The position numbers and the translations under genes are program-made. 34,369 nucleotides of DNA from Antrodiella citrinella. Its lineage: Eukaryota > Basidiomycota > Agaricomycetes > Polyporales > Steccherinaceae. Below, one piece after another: positions 10,075-20,328 of the stretch. The stretch's first letter is position 1. The number at the start of each line of letters is the position of its first letter. The notes under the pieces were generated by a model that saw only the letters and a program-made list of their open reading frames with translations, was not told where the DNA came from and made no database searches. The stretch covers positions 1 through 34,369 of the forward strand of contig SGPM01000298.1 of NCBI GenBank assembly GCA_004802725.1, given 5' to 3'.

Positions 10075-10147
10075 CCGCGTAGGCAAGGGGATGGCCTCGG
10101 AGGGATCGGACCGTGTTCGAAGGGTAAAACGCGACGAGGGGAACGAG

Positions 10148-10312
10148 GGAAACGCAGTAGAAAACGCAGGAAACGCAGGAAACGCAGTAAAAACGCAGTA
10201 AACGCAAGGAACGCAGTAGAAACGCAGTAAACGCAGGGAACGCAATAGAAGGTGAACGTAGCAATGGGGGACGCAATAGAAAGGTGAACGCAATAAAACG
10301 GAAACGTACGCA
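10148..10312. repeat. AACGCA minisatellite
   Basis: Roughly a dozen degenerate copies of a 9-12 base unit, mostly AAACGCAGTA or AAACGCAGG, lie head to tail. The resulting strand asymmetry keeps several frames open on the minus strand, which explains the long but meaningless ORFs there. Confidence 0.75.
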
Positions 10313-10559
10313 GTAGTCCCGGGACCGCACGCAAGTGCTTCTGACTCTCCGAGTAAGTGGGGGAAAAGGGGCGGGGATCTCTTGTTTTTTGCTACAGTAC
10401 ATGATCGTGCTACTTATAGGCCTCGGAAATACCCGAAACATACTCGAAATAGGTACGGAAGCGTCCGACGAAAGTCCGGAGATGTCCGAGTTTCGTCAAA
10501 ACTCGAACCGGGACGTCGCAAGAGGGGTTGGGGTGAAAGGGTAGAAGGAAATAGAAGAA

Positions 10560-10810
10560 GTCCGACGCATCGTAGAATCAAATAGAAAGGGTCCGACGCA
10601 TCGTAGAATCGAAGCAGAGAGGTCCGACGTATCGTAGAATCGACTCGAAGAGGTCCGACGCATCGTAAAGCCCGAATCGAAACATCGCAAGAAGAACTAT
10701 AGGGAATGAGTAGAAGGGAGTAGAAGAAGTCCGATGCACCGTAGAATCGTATAGGAAGGGTCCGACGTATCGTAGAATCGACTCGAAGAGGTCCGAAGTG
10801 CCGCGGAATA
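10560..10810. repeat. 31-bp tandem repeat in two blocks
   Basis: The unit begins GTCCGACGCATCGTAGAATC. Copies start at 10560, 10591, 10622 and 10653, and again at 10729, 10760 and 10791. Within each block the spacing is exactly 31 bases. Variation is mainly at single positions (GCAT or GTAT) and in the 11-base tail. The second block ends where the reading frame of the next gene becomes recognisable. Confidence 0.85.
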
Positions 10811-10818
10811 ATGCTAAA

Positions 10819-12011
10819 ATGGTCTCCTATGGGCGTATCCGGTACCAGCGAGCCGTGGGTCTCATCAACGTTCGTTTTGCTTTACCTTTGTCATCCGGGA
10901 TCCTTCTTCATTATATGACTAGATGTCAACATTTCATCAAATTTGAGGGCGTCATGCTCGTCGTTGGAACGTCGGTTGCATCTCTCATGATGTTACTCAG
11001 GTACGTTAGCACTCTGAGATGCTTCAGAACCAATTGCATCTGACGATGGTCTGCGAAAGAATGTTCGCGATGTACCCTCACAATGTGATTGTGAAAATTT
11101 CTGTCAGTCTCGTCTTTCTGACTACGATCTCGATCCAAATATGGATCGGTAGTCAGCAGATCGGTATGGTCCAGACTTTGTTTGTGTTCCCCTGATGCTC
11201 ACCACTTTGTATTTCTGCCAGCTGTGGCACATGATCCACGAATACATTGTAAGTACCCCCCCTCCTTGTCTGGAAATGCAGAGGCTCTTATTCAGATAAT
11301 TCAAACGCATCAAACGCAGCATGCACCGGCATATTTAGTCCCTCCATGTATTTATTCCATCCACGTATACATCTGGAAAGAAAGAATACGTACTGACAGC
11401 AACCCCAGTCCCCATCATCTAGGCTTTGCAGCGGCTCTCCTTCCACTTATATACGACACTCTCATCTTAGGTCTCACGATCAACCGTACATTTGGAACTG
11501 GTGGACGTCAGACCGCTGGAAACATCATGAACGCAATACTCCAAGACGGCCTGCTATATTATTTGTACGCATTCTATTTTGACTTGATACGGGTTCTTTG
11601 TTGTGCTTACGTTAATGGTGGTAGTGCTGTCTCAACTGTCAACCTCGTATTTATTCTGATGGAAACACTCACACCACCAGGAATATGTAACGTTACTGGC
11701 CAGTAGGTCCATCAAATACATCATTGCACAACGAACTCTGAGCACGCTTTACATCTTCACAGAGTCTCATATTTGTGTGTACCACCGTTCACATTTGCGA
11801 GTCATTGCTCATTCTTCATGGCCGTAGGCTCACGGTGACATTGATGTCCAGAATCACGCTTCACCTCCGCAAACAAGGGAGGTTCACGGAGCTCAACAAC
11901 GAGCGCGTGGACAAACTGTTCCCATTCTTCATCCATGACTATCACAGAAGCATAATTAGTACAACTATCCATTTCACTCATTCGCAGGACGAAGGGGACT
12001 CGGAGTCATGA
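10819..12011 (+). CDS. Polytopic membrane protein, DUF6533-like, probably 5' truncated
   Basis: Six exons join in phase: 10819-11000, 11060-11168, 11222-11248, 11320-11564, 11625-11702 and 11828-12011. They encode about 274 residues with several hydrophobic segments (VMLVVGTSVASLMMLLR, ISVSLVFLTTISIQIWIG, GFAAALLPLIYDTLIL, LLYYFAVSTVNLVFIL, LTVTLMSR). The series of a transmembrane helix ending in LLRMFAMY, a later LPLIYDTLILGLT helix, then LQDGLLYY and a final SRITLHLR fits the large Agaricomycete family of DUF6533-type membrane proteins of unknown function. The usual N-terminal helices before exon 1 are missing. The first ATG (10819) lies only a few bases past the 31-bp repeat, so the 5' part seems lost or replaced by repeat. 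The short third exon is the least certain. It may be a pseudogene. Confidence 0.5.
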
Positions 12012-12389
12012 TCACGGTCTACTTGACTCTCGGTTGCCATTTGTCGATATTGCGCCACATACGGAGCTAGAGATCGGGTTTTGTCGTAGGATTGGTGCAT
12101 TTGAACCATCACTACCTGTTGAATGTATTATTTGATCAACGCAAACAAACAAACGGACGAGGCAGGAGGGCCCGCGTGAGCGCACTGGCAACAGTACCAG
12201 CTTTCATACCGGTGATCATATAAGGCAAACGCTTTGGATCATAACATGCGCAAACACATCCACGTGGATTTCAAAGCTCAAAAGCAGAACAATGGCGTCA
12301 CTTCTTGTCGTCAGGCGTCAACACTTTTCTTATTTATCTAATTGTAACTGGAGCACAATATAAATTACAACATTCTATGCATACCGAAT
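12012..12389. other. Intergenic, no gene seen
   Basis: This lies between a rightward gene and the end of a leftward gene, so it should hold both 3' UTRs. It contains a CAAACAAACAAAC run near 12141 and AT-rich DNA near 12330-12370. Nothing else is supportable. Confidence 0.5.
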
Positions 12390-13820
12390 CTAAGCCACAG
12401 TAGTATCCCAGCGTGGAACAGCTAGTCTAAACAATTTCGCCATCTCATCTTGGACACCTTCCTGCAAACCGACCACGTTGTGGCCACCCCACATCGTTTC
12501 CACATACACGACCTTCCCGTTCTTCGTCTCGAACTCCTCCACAATCCCAAAGTTCGGCACCTCTGCCTTCTGAACCAGCAGCGCTCGCGCTTCTTTGCGC
12601 TTTCGCAAGGACTCCTTGTAGGTGTCGAATTCGGCAGGGGTGAGAGGTGCGCCTGGGCCTATTGGAAGTTGCGTCACCTGGGGAAGGTATGGAATCATGA
12701 GATGGTCCATGAGAGTCCGGGAGTGCATATGGGTGATCTCAGGATCGTCAGTGGAGTGTGCAAGGAAGACGGGAACGTTGAGAGCCTACGTGGTTGTCAG
12801 AATATGGAGCGTAGCATGGAAGAAACAAAACAGCCATACCTGGATGTCAGACAACGTGTCGTATCGTTCTAGGGTAAGTGCCTTTACAAGCTCTGCATCA
12901 CCATTAAGGTCAGGAATCTGAGAATGGGCAACAGAGAATGAAGGTTACGTACTCCGACCCAGAGGGAAGCCCATAATCGGTTGCAGAATAGGTATGCGCA
13001 AGATCTTGTAAGTCTCTAACAGTACTCCCAACTCCGAGAACGGGGCAAGCAATGCAATTCCTCTTGGCTTCGCGCCCTCGTGCGCCAACCGTTTGCCCAA
13101 CTTCGTCGCAATATTCGTCCCAAGACTGTGTCCCACCACCAGCACGTCTTCTTCCTTCGTCCCTTGCTCCAATATCCACTTCCACGCGGTGTACGCGTCC
13201 GTTTCTAGACCCTGCTCGGTGGGTATGCCCGTACTGTCTCCGAACCCGCGGTAGTCTATCGTGAAAATATTGGCCTGCAGACGAGCTGTTGCATGTTTAT
13301 AGAATTGCAAGCGAGATGGATTGACCCGAGTGCCTCCGGTTCCATGCAAGAAAAGGATGGTGGGGTATTTGCGCACAGCTTTGGATACGACGTCTAATGA
13401 TAAGGCTTCTGGAGTGAGGGCTGAGGACAACCGGTGGGCCTGGTGGTAGGAATCCGACACAATGAACCACGCTCCTAGGGTTATGTTGTCGGGAGTCTGT
13501 AGATGCAGATTCAAAGTCTTCCCAGCTGTTGGTGTTATGCTGTCAGAAGATGCAATTTCATGGAGGGAAGGGCTGCTTACGCGCCAAACCATATGCCTCT
13601 GGTAAGTCAAAGTTCGGGTACAATGGCCACCTGAACTTGTGAGCATAGAAAACCCTAGAGAGCAGTTAGTGTATTCCACTTGTCGTTTACACTCGAGGAG
13701 GACTTACACACGCTGCACGGGCGGTGTCGCCATAAGTGCGATAATAATAGCATAGAATATCCCGAGACACAAGAACACGCTTTGTGCCTTCACCACGAGT
13801 CCCGAAGGCGACAACGCCAT
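12390..13820 (-). CDS. ABHD12-like alpha/beta hydrolase (serine lipase)
   Basis: This is a predicted membrane-anchored serine hydrolase of the ABHD12 family, whose members cleave monoacylglycerols or lysophospholipids; the substrate here is unknown. Five exons on the minus strand join in phase: 13820-13708, 13654-13581, 13525-12953, 12892-12840 and 12785-12390, giving 402 residues. The N-terminus has one hydrophobic segment (about residues 13-31). Then come the family-typical YGLAPGKTLNLHLQTP, the oxyanion-side HGTGG (123-127), DYRGFGDS, and the nucleophile elbow GHSLG with Ser196. The likely catalytic acid is Asp285 (HSTDDPEI) and the base is His373 (WGGHN). For exon 4 the acceptor at 12893 keeps the frame; the nearer one at 12918 would give a stop. 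Exon 3 likewise uses the second available acceptor. The gene diverges from DUG3 across 552 bases and looks intact. Confidence 0.88.
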
Positions 13821-14310
13821 GTCTTGTTTTCAGCGACGAGATGGTGGTCAGACAGTAAAGATGAGCAGGACGACATTGCGCTTGCAGTGCAGTGCATCAA
13901 GGTTTTCGCCGCTAGAGTCTGTTGTCCATGATTCTGAAACTGACGCGGGGGCGCTTTCTTTCTTTTCCAGACATATCCCTGCGTCTTTGCTGCTTCTCAA
14001 TATTCAAAACATACCGCCAATCCTGCTCATCTGACTTTGCATGAGGTCGTTCGGGAGAGGTGCTGGTCGAAGATCAAGGTGAGTTAAAACTCGTGAGTCA
14101 GGGAACTAGTCAGGTCTTGGCTTAGTCAACGAACATATTTCACTATAACTCATTGTCGCACCCTCTTCCCATCGACATCGTCGTCTTGTCAGAGGTCGAT
14201 GCTAGAGAGCAAACCGACAAAGCCCATATTGTCTTCCGGCAATAAGGCACCTTCCTTGGAGTAGCGTCGAATGGCCGTTGGCGCACATGACGTTGATCAG
14301 ATGGGCCTCT

Positions 14311-14317
14311 TATAAGG
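14311..14317 (+). promoter_or_regulatory. Possible TATA box of DUG3
   Basis: TATAAGG lies 62 bases before the DUG3 ATG, a fitting distance for a short 5' leader. It stands in the 552-base region shared with the divergent hydrolase gene. Support is by position and motif only. Confidence 0.35.
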
Positions 14318-14372
14318 CGAGGCTTTCATTGCTTCAAGGTTTCATTCCTCCACCAGCAACCTCAACATCAAC

Positions 14373-15453
14373 ATGTGCAGGTGGTTCGCGTATATTTCGA
14401 GCACGGAAGAGTGTCTGCTCGAGGACGTCCTCATTGCCCCCGCCCATGCTCTGTCCAAGCAGGTTCACGACCACTACCTGCCGAAACTGTTCCACCATGA
14501 GCCGGACAAGGATCGGGAGGCAACTCAGGCGGAGATTGCGCTGAGAAATAGAGTCTACAATACGGACGGGTTAGGCGTTGCCTGGTGAGCACTGACGTGC
14601 TATTTCTCTGTCAACAAGAGGAACTGATCTTCGTCCTAGGTATGGCACAGTTCGCGAGCAGTACGGCGAATGTGAAGGTCCGAGGCCCACCCTGTACAAG
14701 ATTGTGCGGCAGCCTCTGACCGACCCAAACTTCCTTTCCATTTGCGCAAACACCTCTACCCTCGCGCTGTTCGCTCACATCCGCGCAGCGAGCGGCGAGA
14801 CGGCCATCACAGAGTACAATGCCCACCCCTTCCGTTTCGGCCGCTGGGTCTTCATGCACAACGGGGTTGTCGCTCATTTCAACCTCATCAAACGCCAGGT
14901 CTGCGCCGAGATCTCCCATGAGGCGTTCCAGCTCGTCAGCGGTACGACGGATTCGGAGCATCTAGCCGCTCTGATATTCACGTATCTGGAGGCAGAGAAA
15001 GGGCCGCAGGCGTGGGAGGTCTCTCATTCTCTAGACGAGATCAAGGCTGCGCTTGAGAATGCCATTACGAAGATCATCCAGCTGCAGAAACAGACCGTGT
15101 CTTTAGCGGGCGTTCCTCTGGAAGCGTCTAGCTTGAACGTCGCTGTCACGGACGGTACTCAGCTTCTCGCTATACGCTTCCGGAACCATCCTACGGAACA
15201 CCCTCCTTCGTTGTACCTCTCCACGAAAGCAGGCGTCAAGCTCAACAGGAAGTTCCCCGGACATCCTGACAGGGACGGGGATAACGGCGCGCAGAACCTG
15301 AAAGCAACCCAGGAGCATGGAGCCCATGTCATCGTTTGCAGCGAGCCAACCACATACAAGGCGTCCGACTGGGAGCTGGTTGGAAAGAATGAGTGTCTCA
15401 TGGTGGGGACGGATATGGTGATGCGACGAGAAAATGTGAATGTAGACTTCTAA
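14373..15453 (+). CDS. DUG3: DUG3-like class II glutamine amidotransferase (glutathione degradation)
   Basis: Dug3 is the amidotransferase-like subunit that, with Dug2, removes the glutamyl group of glutathione in the cytosol in the gamma-glutamyl-transpeptidase-independent route known from yeast. Two exons (14373-14584 and 14640-15453) join in phase through a 55-base intron (GTGAGC to CTAG) to give 341 residues, close to yeast Dug3 in size. The protein begins MCRWFAY, so Cys2 becomes the N-terminal nucleophile after removal of Met, as in all Ntn-type amidotransferases. Further family blocks are DGLGVAWYG, ALFAHIRAAS, NAHPFRFGRWVFMHNGVV and SGTTDSEHLAALIF. The C-terminal part has VIVCSEPTT and the final beta-strand set. 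The start is fixed by the need for Cys at position 2. The gene appears intact. Confidence 0.93.
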
Positions 15454-15589
15454 TATTACATGAATAGGGTGTTGTACATTGCTACGTGAGTACATTGCGT
15501 GTAGGTCGTGGTCATGGGGTTGGCATATAACATACGGGCATATTGAACTCAACATGGTCATCGGGGGAGGTGTCATGTTATGCTATAGG

Positions 15590-16420
15590 TCAGAAGACTC
15601 GGAAAAGGTCTCTGACCGCCGACCACCAAAATTGCAATCTGGGGATCGTAACGGGCGAAGCATCATAACGCGGGACGTCGTACGGTTTTTCCACCTCCTC
15701 CACTTCCACCGCCTCGTCGTCGTCGTCGCCGTCCAACGTGTAGTCGGACAGTTCGTCGCTGTCGACGCTGTGAACACTGCGGTCTTCGCTGCTCCCAAGC
15801 CCGGAGTCGCAGTCGTCCTCCGGTAGTGACGTCGAAGCCTCGTGCAGCGGAGGACAGTGCTTCTTCGGAGACTGTTTGATGTCGTCGTCGTCGTCGCGTT
15901 CGTTTCGTGGCCGTTTCCCGCTGAGACGGACCTGTGCTTGGCCCGCTCCCGCAAACGACCCTTCGCATTGATCGCAATAGCGCGTGATGTGACGTGTCAT
16001 GGTGTTGACTTTGTTCGCGAAAGGTTTTGGAGCTGGCGCGGAGCGATTCTCGGAACGTTGCGGAGGAGAGGTGCCGGTATGAGTGGAAGGATGAGTGGAA
16101 GACTTTTCCTGGGGTGTATGTGGATGAACGTCGACTCTCCATGGCTGATTCCGCGAAGCGACAGGGCGAATGACGACGTCCAAACGCACACTGCGCCGCT
16201 GCAAAAGAGTGCGCATCTCCTCCTCTATGTCTCCTTTTCCGTCGATGAGCTGAACATGGCTGTATAGGTACCGGCACAGACCACTCCCAAACGCATCTCG
16301 GAGATGAGTAACTTTCTGTCCGCGAAATTCTGCTTCTATTGCACTTCTGTAATCATCCACTGCGATAGCCGTCAACTCTGCATTCATGAGGCGGACGGTG
16401 TATTGTCGGACGTTGTCCAT
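15590..16420 (-). CDS. Hypothetical protein with acidic tail
   Basis: I do not recognise this gene. A single open frame of 276 codons runs from the ATG at 16420 (MDNVRQYTVRL) to the TGA at 15590-15592. The first 100 residues look like a folded domain (VDDYRSAIEAEF, GSGLCRYLYSHVQLIDG, RLDVVIRPV). A Ser/Thr/Pro-rich linker follows, then a YCDQC pair. A basic patch around an Asp run (KRPRNERDDDDD, SPKKH) resembles a bipartite nuclear signal. The end is a long acidic tail (LDGDDDDEAVEVEEVEKP). The frame could extend upstream through further exons; an open stretch exists at 16480-16580, but no convincing join was found. It converges with DUG3, leaving 136 bases between the stops. Coding status is likely but not certain. 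Confidence 0.5.
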   Translation of the reverse strand: MDNVRQYTVRLMNAELTAIAVDDYRSAIEAEFRGQKVTHLRDAFGSGLCRYLYSHVQLIDGKGDIEEEMRTLLQRRSVRLDVVIRPVASRNQPWRVDVHPHTPQEKSSTHPSTHTGTSPPQRSENRSAPAPKPFANKVNTMTRHITRYCDQCEGSFAGAGQAQVRLSGKRPRNERDDDDDIKQSPKKHCPPLHEASTSLPEDDCDSGLGSSEDRSVHSVDSDELSDYTLDGDDDDEAVEVEEVEKPYDVPRYDASPVTIPRLQFWWSAVRDLFRVF

Positions 16421-18199
16421 AGATAAAATATAAATTGAGCGGCGTTGGGTGGGATGCAACAATCTGGACTGCCACCGGGTCGTTTCGATCTACCAAAAAC
16501 AAAGATCACGCCGATCATGAGTATCACATAGTATCCTCCACATAAGTCACGTACTATTTCAATGATTGGATCTAGCATCTGATTAGGATAGACGAAGTAT
16601 AGGTCGTGTAAGTTGCGGTCGATTATCTCGCAACGAGCTAGTAGTTTGTGGAAAGAAGCGAGGTACTCTTCTCTCCGGTGGTGAGGTATTTCGCATGCGT
16701 TTCGTTCTCGCTCCGCTGCACATATCGACCAACATATCGGTTCCTGTGTTCCACTGACAATGATGCTAGAGACTCACGTAGGTTATACGTGTTCCTCATG
16801 TTTCGTATGTCTCGTATCGCGTTCATAGGTCTTCGTAGGCCAAGTTCGTGGGCAGTGTAGTGACGAGCCAGTCGTGATGTAATAAAGAGCTCCAGTCGCA
16901 TTAGATGCCTCCAGACGCTAGAGGGAAGAGGGAGATGAAGACTCGGATCCAAGGTCAACTCGGAGTCTGGAGACGTGGAAGAGCAACGATACCATTGCCT
17001 CTGTACATATATACTGCGAGAATTCGTTATCGTGCAGGGTTGGAAAAGGACAATCAACCGACGACTTCTCCCTCGCGTAGCAACTTGAAGTCATCATGGA
17101 GGATGAAAGCTAGCGAACTTTGAATTGCCTGAAGAGGATACGCACAATAAGAGATCGGTGATGACCAATACATTCTCACGAGCACACACAAAAGCGTGGC
17201 AGGCGCGGTGTCAAAGTTTCACGCTCGCTGTTGCAACCATCTGCATAAATGTCATCCCAGTAATATCCTTATTGTCGAGGAGAATCAGCAGGGCTTCGCA
17301 TTCCGTCGTTCATCATTTTCATCTCGAAGAATGTACAATGTACAGTGAGTGACTCGGGTCCTAAGTATGTTCTGGGCGCCAACTATCGTCTTCGCAACAG
17401 GTGCGTGCCACTGCTTCGATAGCGTACTTCGTGTCCCGACTTTCTGACCTATTCTGCTAGCCCCATATCTCATATATGAAGCGCAGCTTTGTGCTGCGAT
17501 GGCGTTTGTCGGCCGATGACAGAGTCATGGTGTACTTAGACAAGCACAAGCTTGTCGAATCTCTGAAGGCTTGTTCAAACTTGAAGATGACATGTCCTTT
17601 TGCGCCCTTGACGCATTGCAACACGTTCTGCCTGTAAAACTTCCATGACATGTCACTATATATGAAGAGGCCAGTCGTGTGGCAGACGCGCAAAGGCACG
17701 GTCTGCCTCAGGGTATGTGACCCACCGTCTTCGGCTCCATGCACACATCCTAACAAGGATGGTTTCGTCCCACAGCATGCAATCATCCGCTCAGCCAACG
17801 TTCTGCCAGACGGCTCACCATATTTTCCTAGGACTTGTGATGTCCTACTGGACGTGCAATATTCAGATGAGACAAGCTGAATTTGCTTTGACCAAGCCGT
17901 CAATGGCACAGAACATGCGCTCATGTCGCACATAGTATGCCGCAGGTCAATTTATGTGCTGTTTTCCGATTCTCATCTCTGTTTTAGTGTCAACGTTGTT
18001 GAAATTGGGACTGCCCATGTACACGAGCAGACCACGGTACACCAATCTATTCCAGGTACACATGCACACATGTATGCATGCTAACTTACAAATATATATA
18101 GACAGAATATGTCTCTCGCGAGCTGAGACAGTGGCCCTTTTCATTTTCTACATATTCTACTCTACGCTCTATTCTCGTATTGTCACTGTCTGTCTGCTC
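16421..18199. other. No supportable gene
   Basis: The minus strand holds an open stretch around 16638-17057 rich in Arg and Ser. The region 17457-17933 is open on the minus strand and about 17650-17880 on the plus strand. None shows a domain, a plausible splice partner or gene-like codon use. A TATATATAG run near 18093-18101, about 100 bases before the MFS start, may belong to that gene's promoter. Confidence 0.4.
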
Positions 18200-20328
18200 A
18201 TGATTTCTCCAACATCGTCGCGGCCGACCCCTGCAAGGCTCAGTCCCGATATCGAGCATGTAGCTGTTACGGATGACCCAAGGACGTGGTCCAAGATCAG
18301 AAAGGTAAGATATGGCCCCGTCTCCTGTCCGTACGCAGCTCACTGTCGTTAATTGCAGACTTTCATTCTACTTACAATTTTCACCGCCTCAATGATTGCC
18401 GGCTTAAACTCAAACTTGTATAATCGTACGTATCTCATTCTTAGACGATGTGTGCCACTCTGAACTAGCGTATAGCTGCTATATCCGAATTGAAGCTCCA
18501 ACTTCACGCCTCTAGTGCTGAGATCAGTTTGAGCCTCTCATTATATATTCTTATCTCAGGTTGTTTCGGAATCGCATGGAGCGCTGTCAGTGAAAGCTAT
18601 GGGCGCAAGGTGCGTGTGCACAGATGAGCAAGACATGTCACTTACGTATCTTATTAGCTTGTTTACCTGCTATCCTTTGGAATCTCATTTACTGGAAATG
18701 TGGTTGCGGCAACGGCCAAAACAATCGCGGTACTCGTCGGGATGCGCTGTCTACAAGCTATAGGTTCTAGCGCTGTGATATCTATCGGTGCAGCCACTTT
18801 GGCGGACATCTATGATCCGCATGAACGAGGGACCTTTATGGGCTTATACTTGTGGTCAGCGCAGCTGTTCTTGTTTTACTGTTCTCATGGAGGCTCATCC
18901 TTGACAAAGCGCTCCCTTGCTGGGACCTGCCCTAGGTCCTATCATAGGCGGTCTGCTCACAGAAGCCTTCGACTGGAGGGCAACCTTCTGGTTCTTGGCG
19001 ATATTTACTGGTCTCTGCTTCTTTGCTTTCGCCTTTTTCAAGGACACCTTCCGCCGTGAACGTAGCTCTGCCTATCAGACTTCGGTTCGAATCGCTCAAG
19101 AGCGCACATCCATAGCGCATGCTAGAAGGGCTTCTCATTTCTCAGCGATCAGTCAGGCTACTGTTGTGGAGCCAGGCGTTCTTGATATATCTCGAGAGAA
19201 AGCTGCGTACTATGCAAATGATGGCGAACAGCAACTCGAAACACCGAAGAAATTCTCCTTGGAAATCAAGCCGACTGACGACGAGGAAAGGGAGACCAAA
19301 CTGCCACCTGCCACCGTCGATATTGAAGCTGATCCAGAGCCAAAATCGTCGAAATGCGAGGGTGTCAAGTATTCGTTGCATAACATGAACCCTATACGGC
19401 CTATAATAACAATCTTACGTCGTCCCAATAATCTTGCAGTCTCGTTGGCTTCAGGTACGCACTCCAGTGGATCATTGAATCTATCTGACGAACATTGCAG
19501 GCCTATGTTTTGCCTTCAGTTATTCGTTGACATACACCTCAACGCGCACTTTATCAATGAAATACGATTTCAATCCCCTTCAGGTTGGCCTCGTTTTGCT
19601 AGCATATGGGGCAGGTATGTTCTCCTTTGCACATTCATTGATTGTTCCCTTACCGGTTACGAAGGTAGCACGGTCGGAAGTGTTCTGGGCGGACGCTGGT
19701 CCGACCATGTCGTGGCGAAGATCAGGCTTCAGGATCCCACTCAAGCCTTCCCGGAGGTGAGATTACCCTCCTTAATTCTAGAGCGATATACTGAGCTCGT
19801 CACCTATCTTTAGATGCGCCTGGATAGCGTCAAGTACCTTATGATTCTGTTACCAGGATCCGTGGCGGGCTACGGCTGGGCAAGCGATAGGCACGCTCAT
19901 GTAGCCGCCTTGTGTGTGACGCTGTTCTTCTCGGGATTTCTTTCAATGTGCGCTATCGTGCATTCCTCCTCATAGTTGTGTCGCTGACATGTATCCCAGG
20001 TGGATGTACGCTATCACCTTGGCTTACGTCGTAGATGCCAACATCGGTCGCTCGTCAACAGCCGTTGCTACTAACAGCGCGTTCAGAGGTATTTTGGCTT
20101 TCGTGGCAGCCGAAGTGGCAGTTCCCGTACAGGTGTGCCCTTGTCTTTGCTCCGTCACCCTACCACGAGCTTACACGTTTCGTTGCTTCATAGGATTCAA
20201 TTAGAGACGGCGGCTTGTACTCGTTATGGGCAGGCCTTCTCGTGATAGCCGCCTCCCTGACTTTGCTCGTACGCTACAAGGGGAAAGGCTGGAGGGTAAT
20301 TTCCGAACGGAGAGAGTTCCGTATTTAG
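18200..20328 (+). CDS. MFS transporter, DHA1-like, first copy
   Basis: This is a predicted 12-helix proton-coupled efflux carrier of the major facilitator superfamily, drug:H+ antiporter type, at the plasma membrane; the substrate is unknown. Ten exons join in phase to 551 residues: 18200-18304, 18359-18425, 18476-18609, 18658-18854, 18910-19454, 19501-19614, 19665-19756, 19814-19947, 20000-20132 and 20194-20328. Motifs include SAVSESYGRK (motif A position after helix 2), GMRCLQAIGSSA, LADIYDPHERG and GPALGPIIGG (motif C). A long hydrophilic loop of roughly 130 residues separates the two six-helix halves. The donor of exon 4 is GTCAGC, chosen because it alone gives the family sequence LCAPLLGPALGP. 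Six exons have exactly the length of their counterparts in the second copy at 24037, and a seventh matches two of its exons combined. Confidence 0.9.

Noticed and set aside
9630..10441. Two long minus-strand frames
   Set aside because: They are produced by the AACGCA and GTCCGA repeats (monotonous Phe-Leu-Arg and Pro patterns) and run into the LTR.
10560..10810. CRISPR-like array of regular repeats
   Set aside because: The 31-bp units are directly tandem with a partly conserved tail and no unique spacers, and the genome is eukaryotic.
15663..16277. Overlapping minus-strand and plus-strand frames over the hypothetical gene
   Set aside because: Arg/Ser-rich shadow frames of the acidic coding sequence.
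16638..17057. 139-codon minus-strand frame
   Set aside because: It does not start with a convincing ATG, shows no domain and has no in-phase splice partner with the neighbouring hypothetical gene; it may still be 5' leader sequence.
17457..17933. 158-codon minus-strand frame
   Set aside because: No recognisable domain, mixed codon use and equally long open frames on the opposite strand.
19078..19100. GGTTCGAAT resembling a tRNA B box
   Set aside because: It lies inside the coding loop of the first MFS gene, and no A box or cloverleaf can be formed around it. No tRNA or rRNA gene was found in the window.
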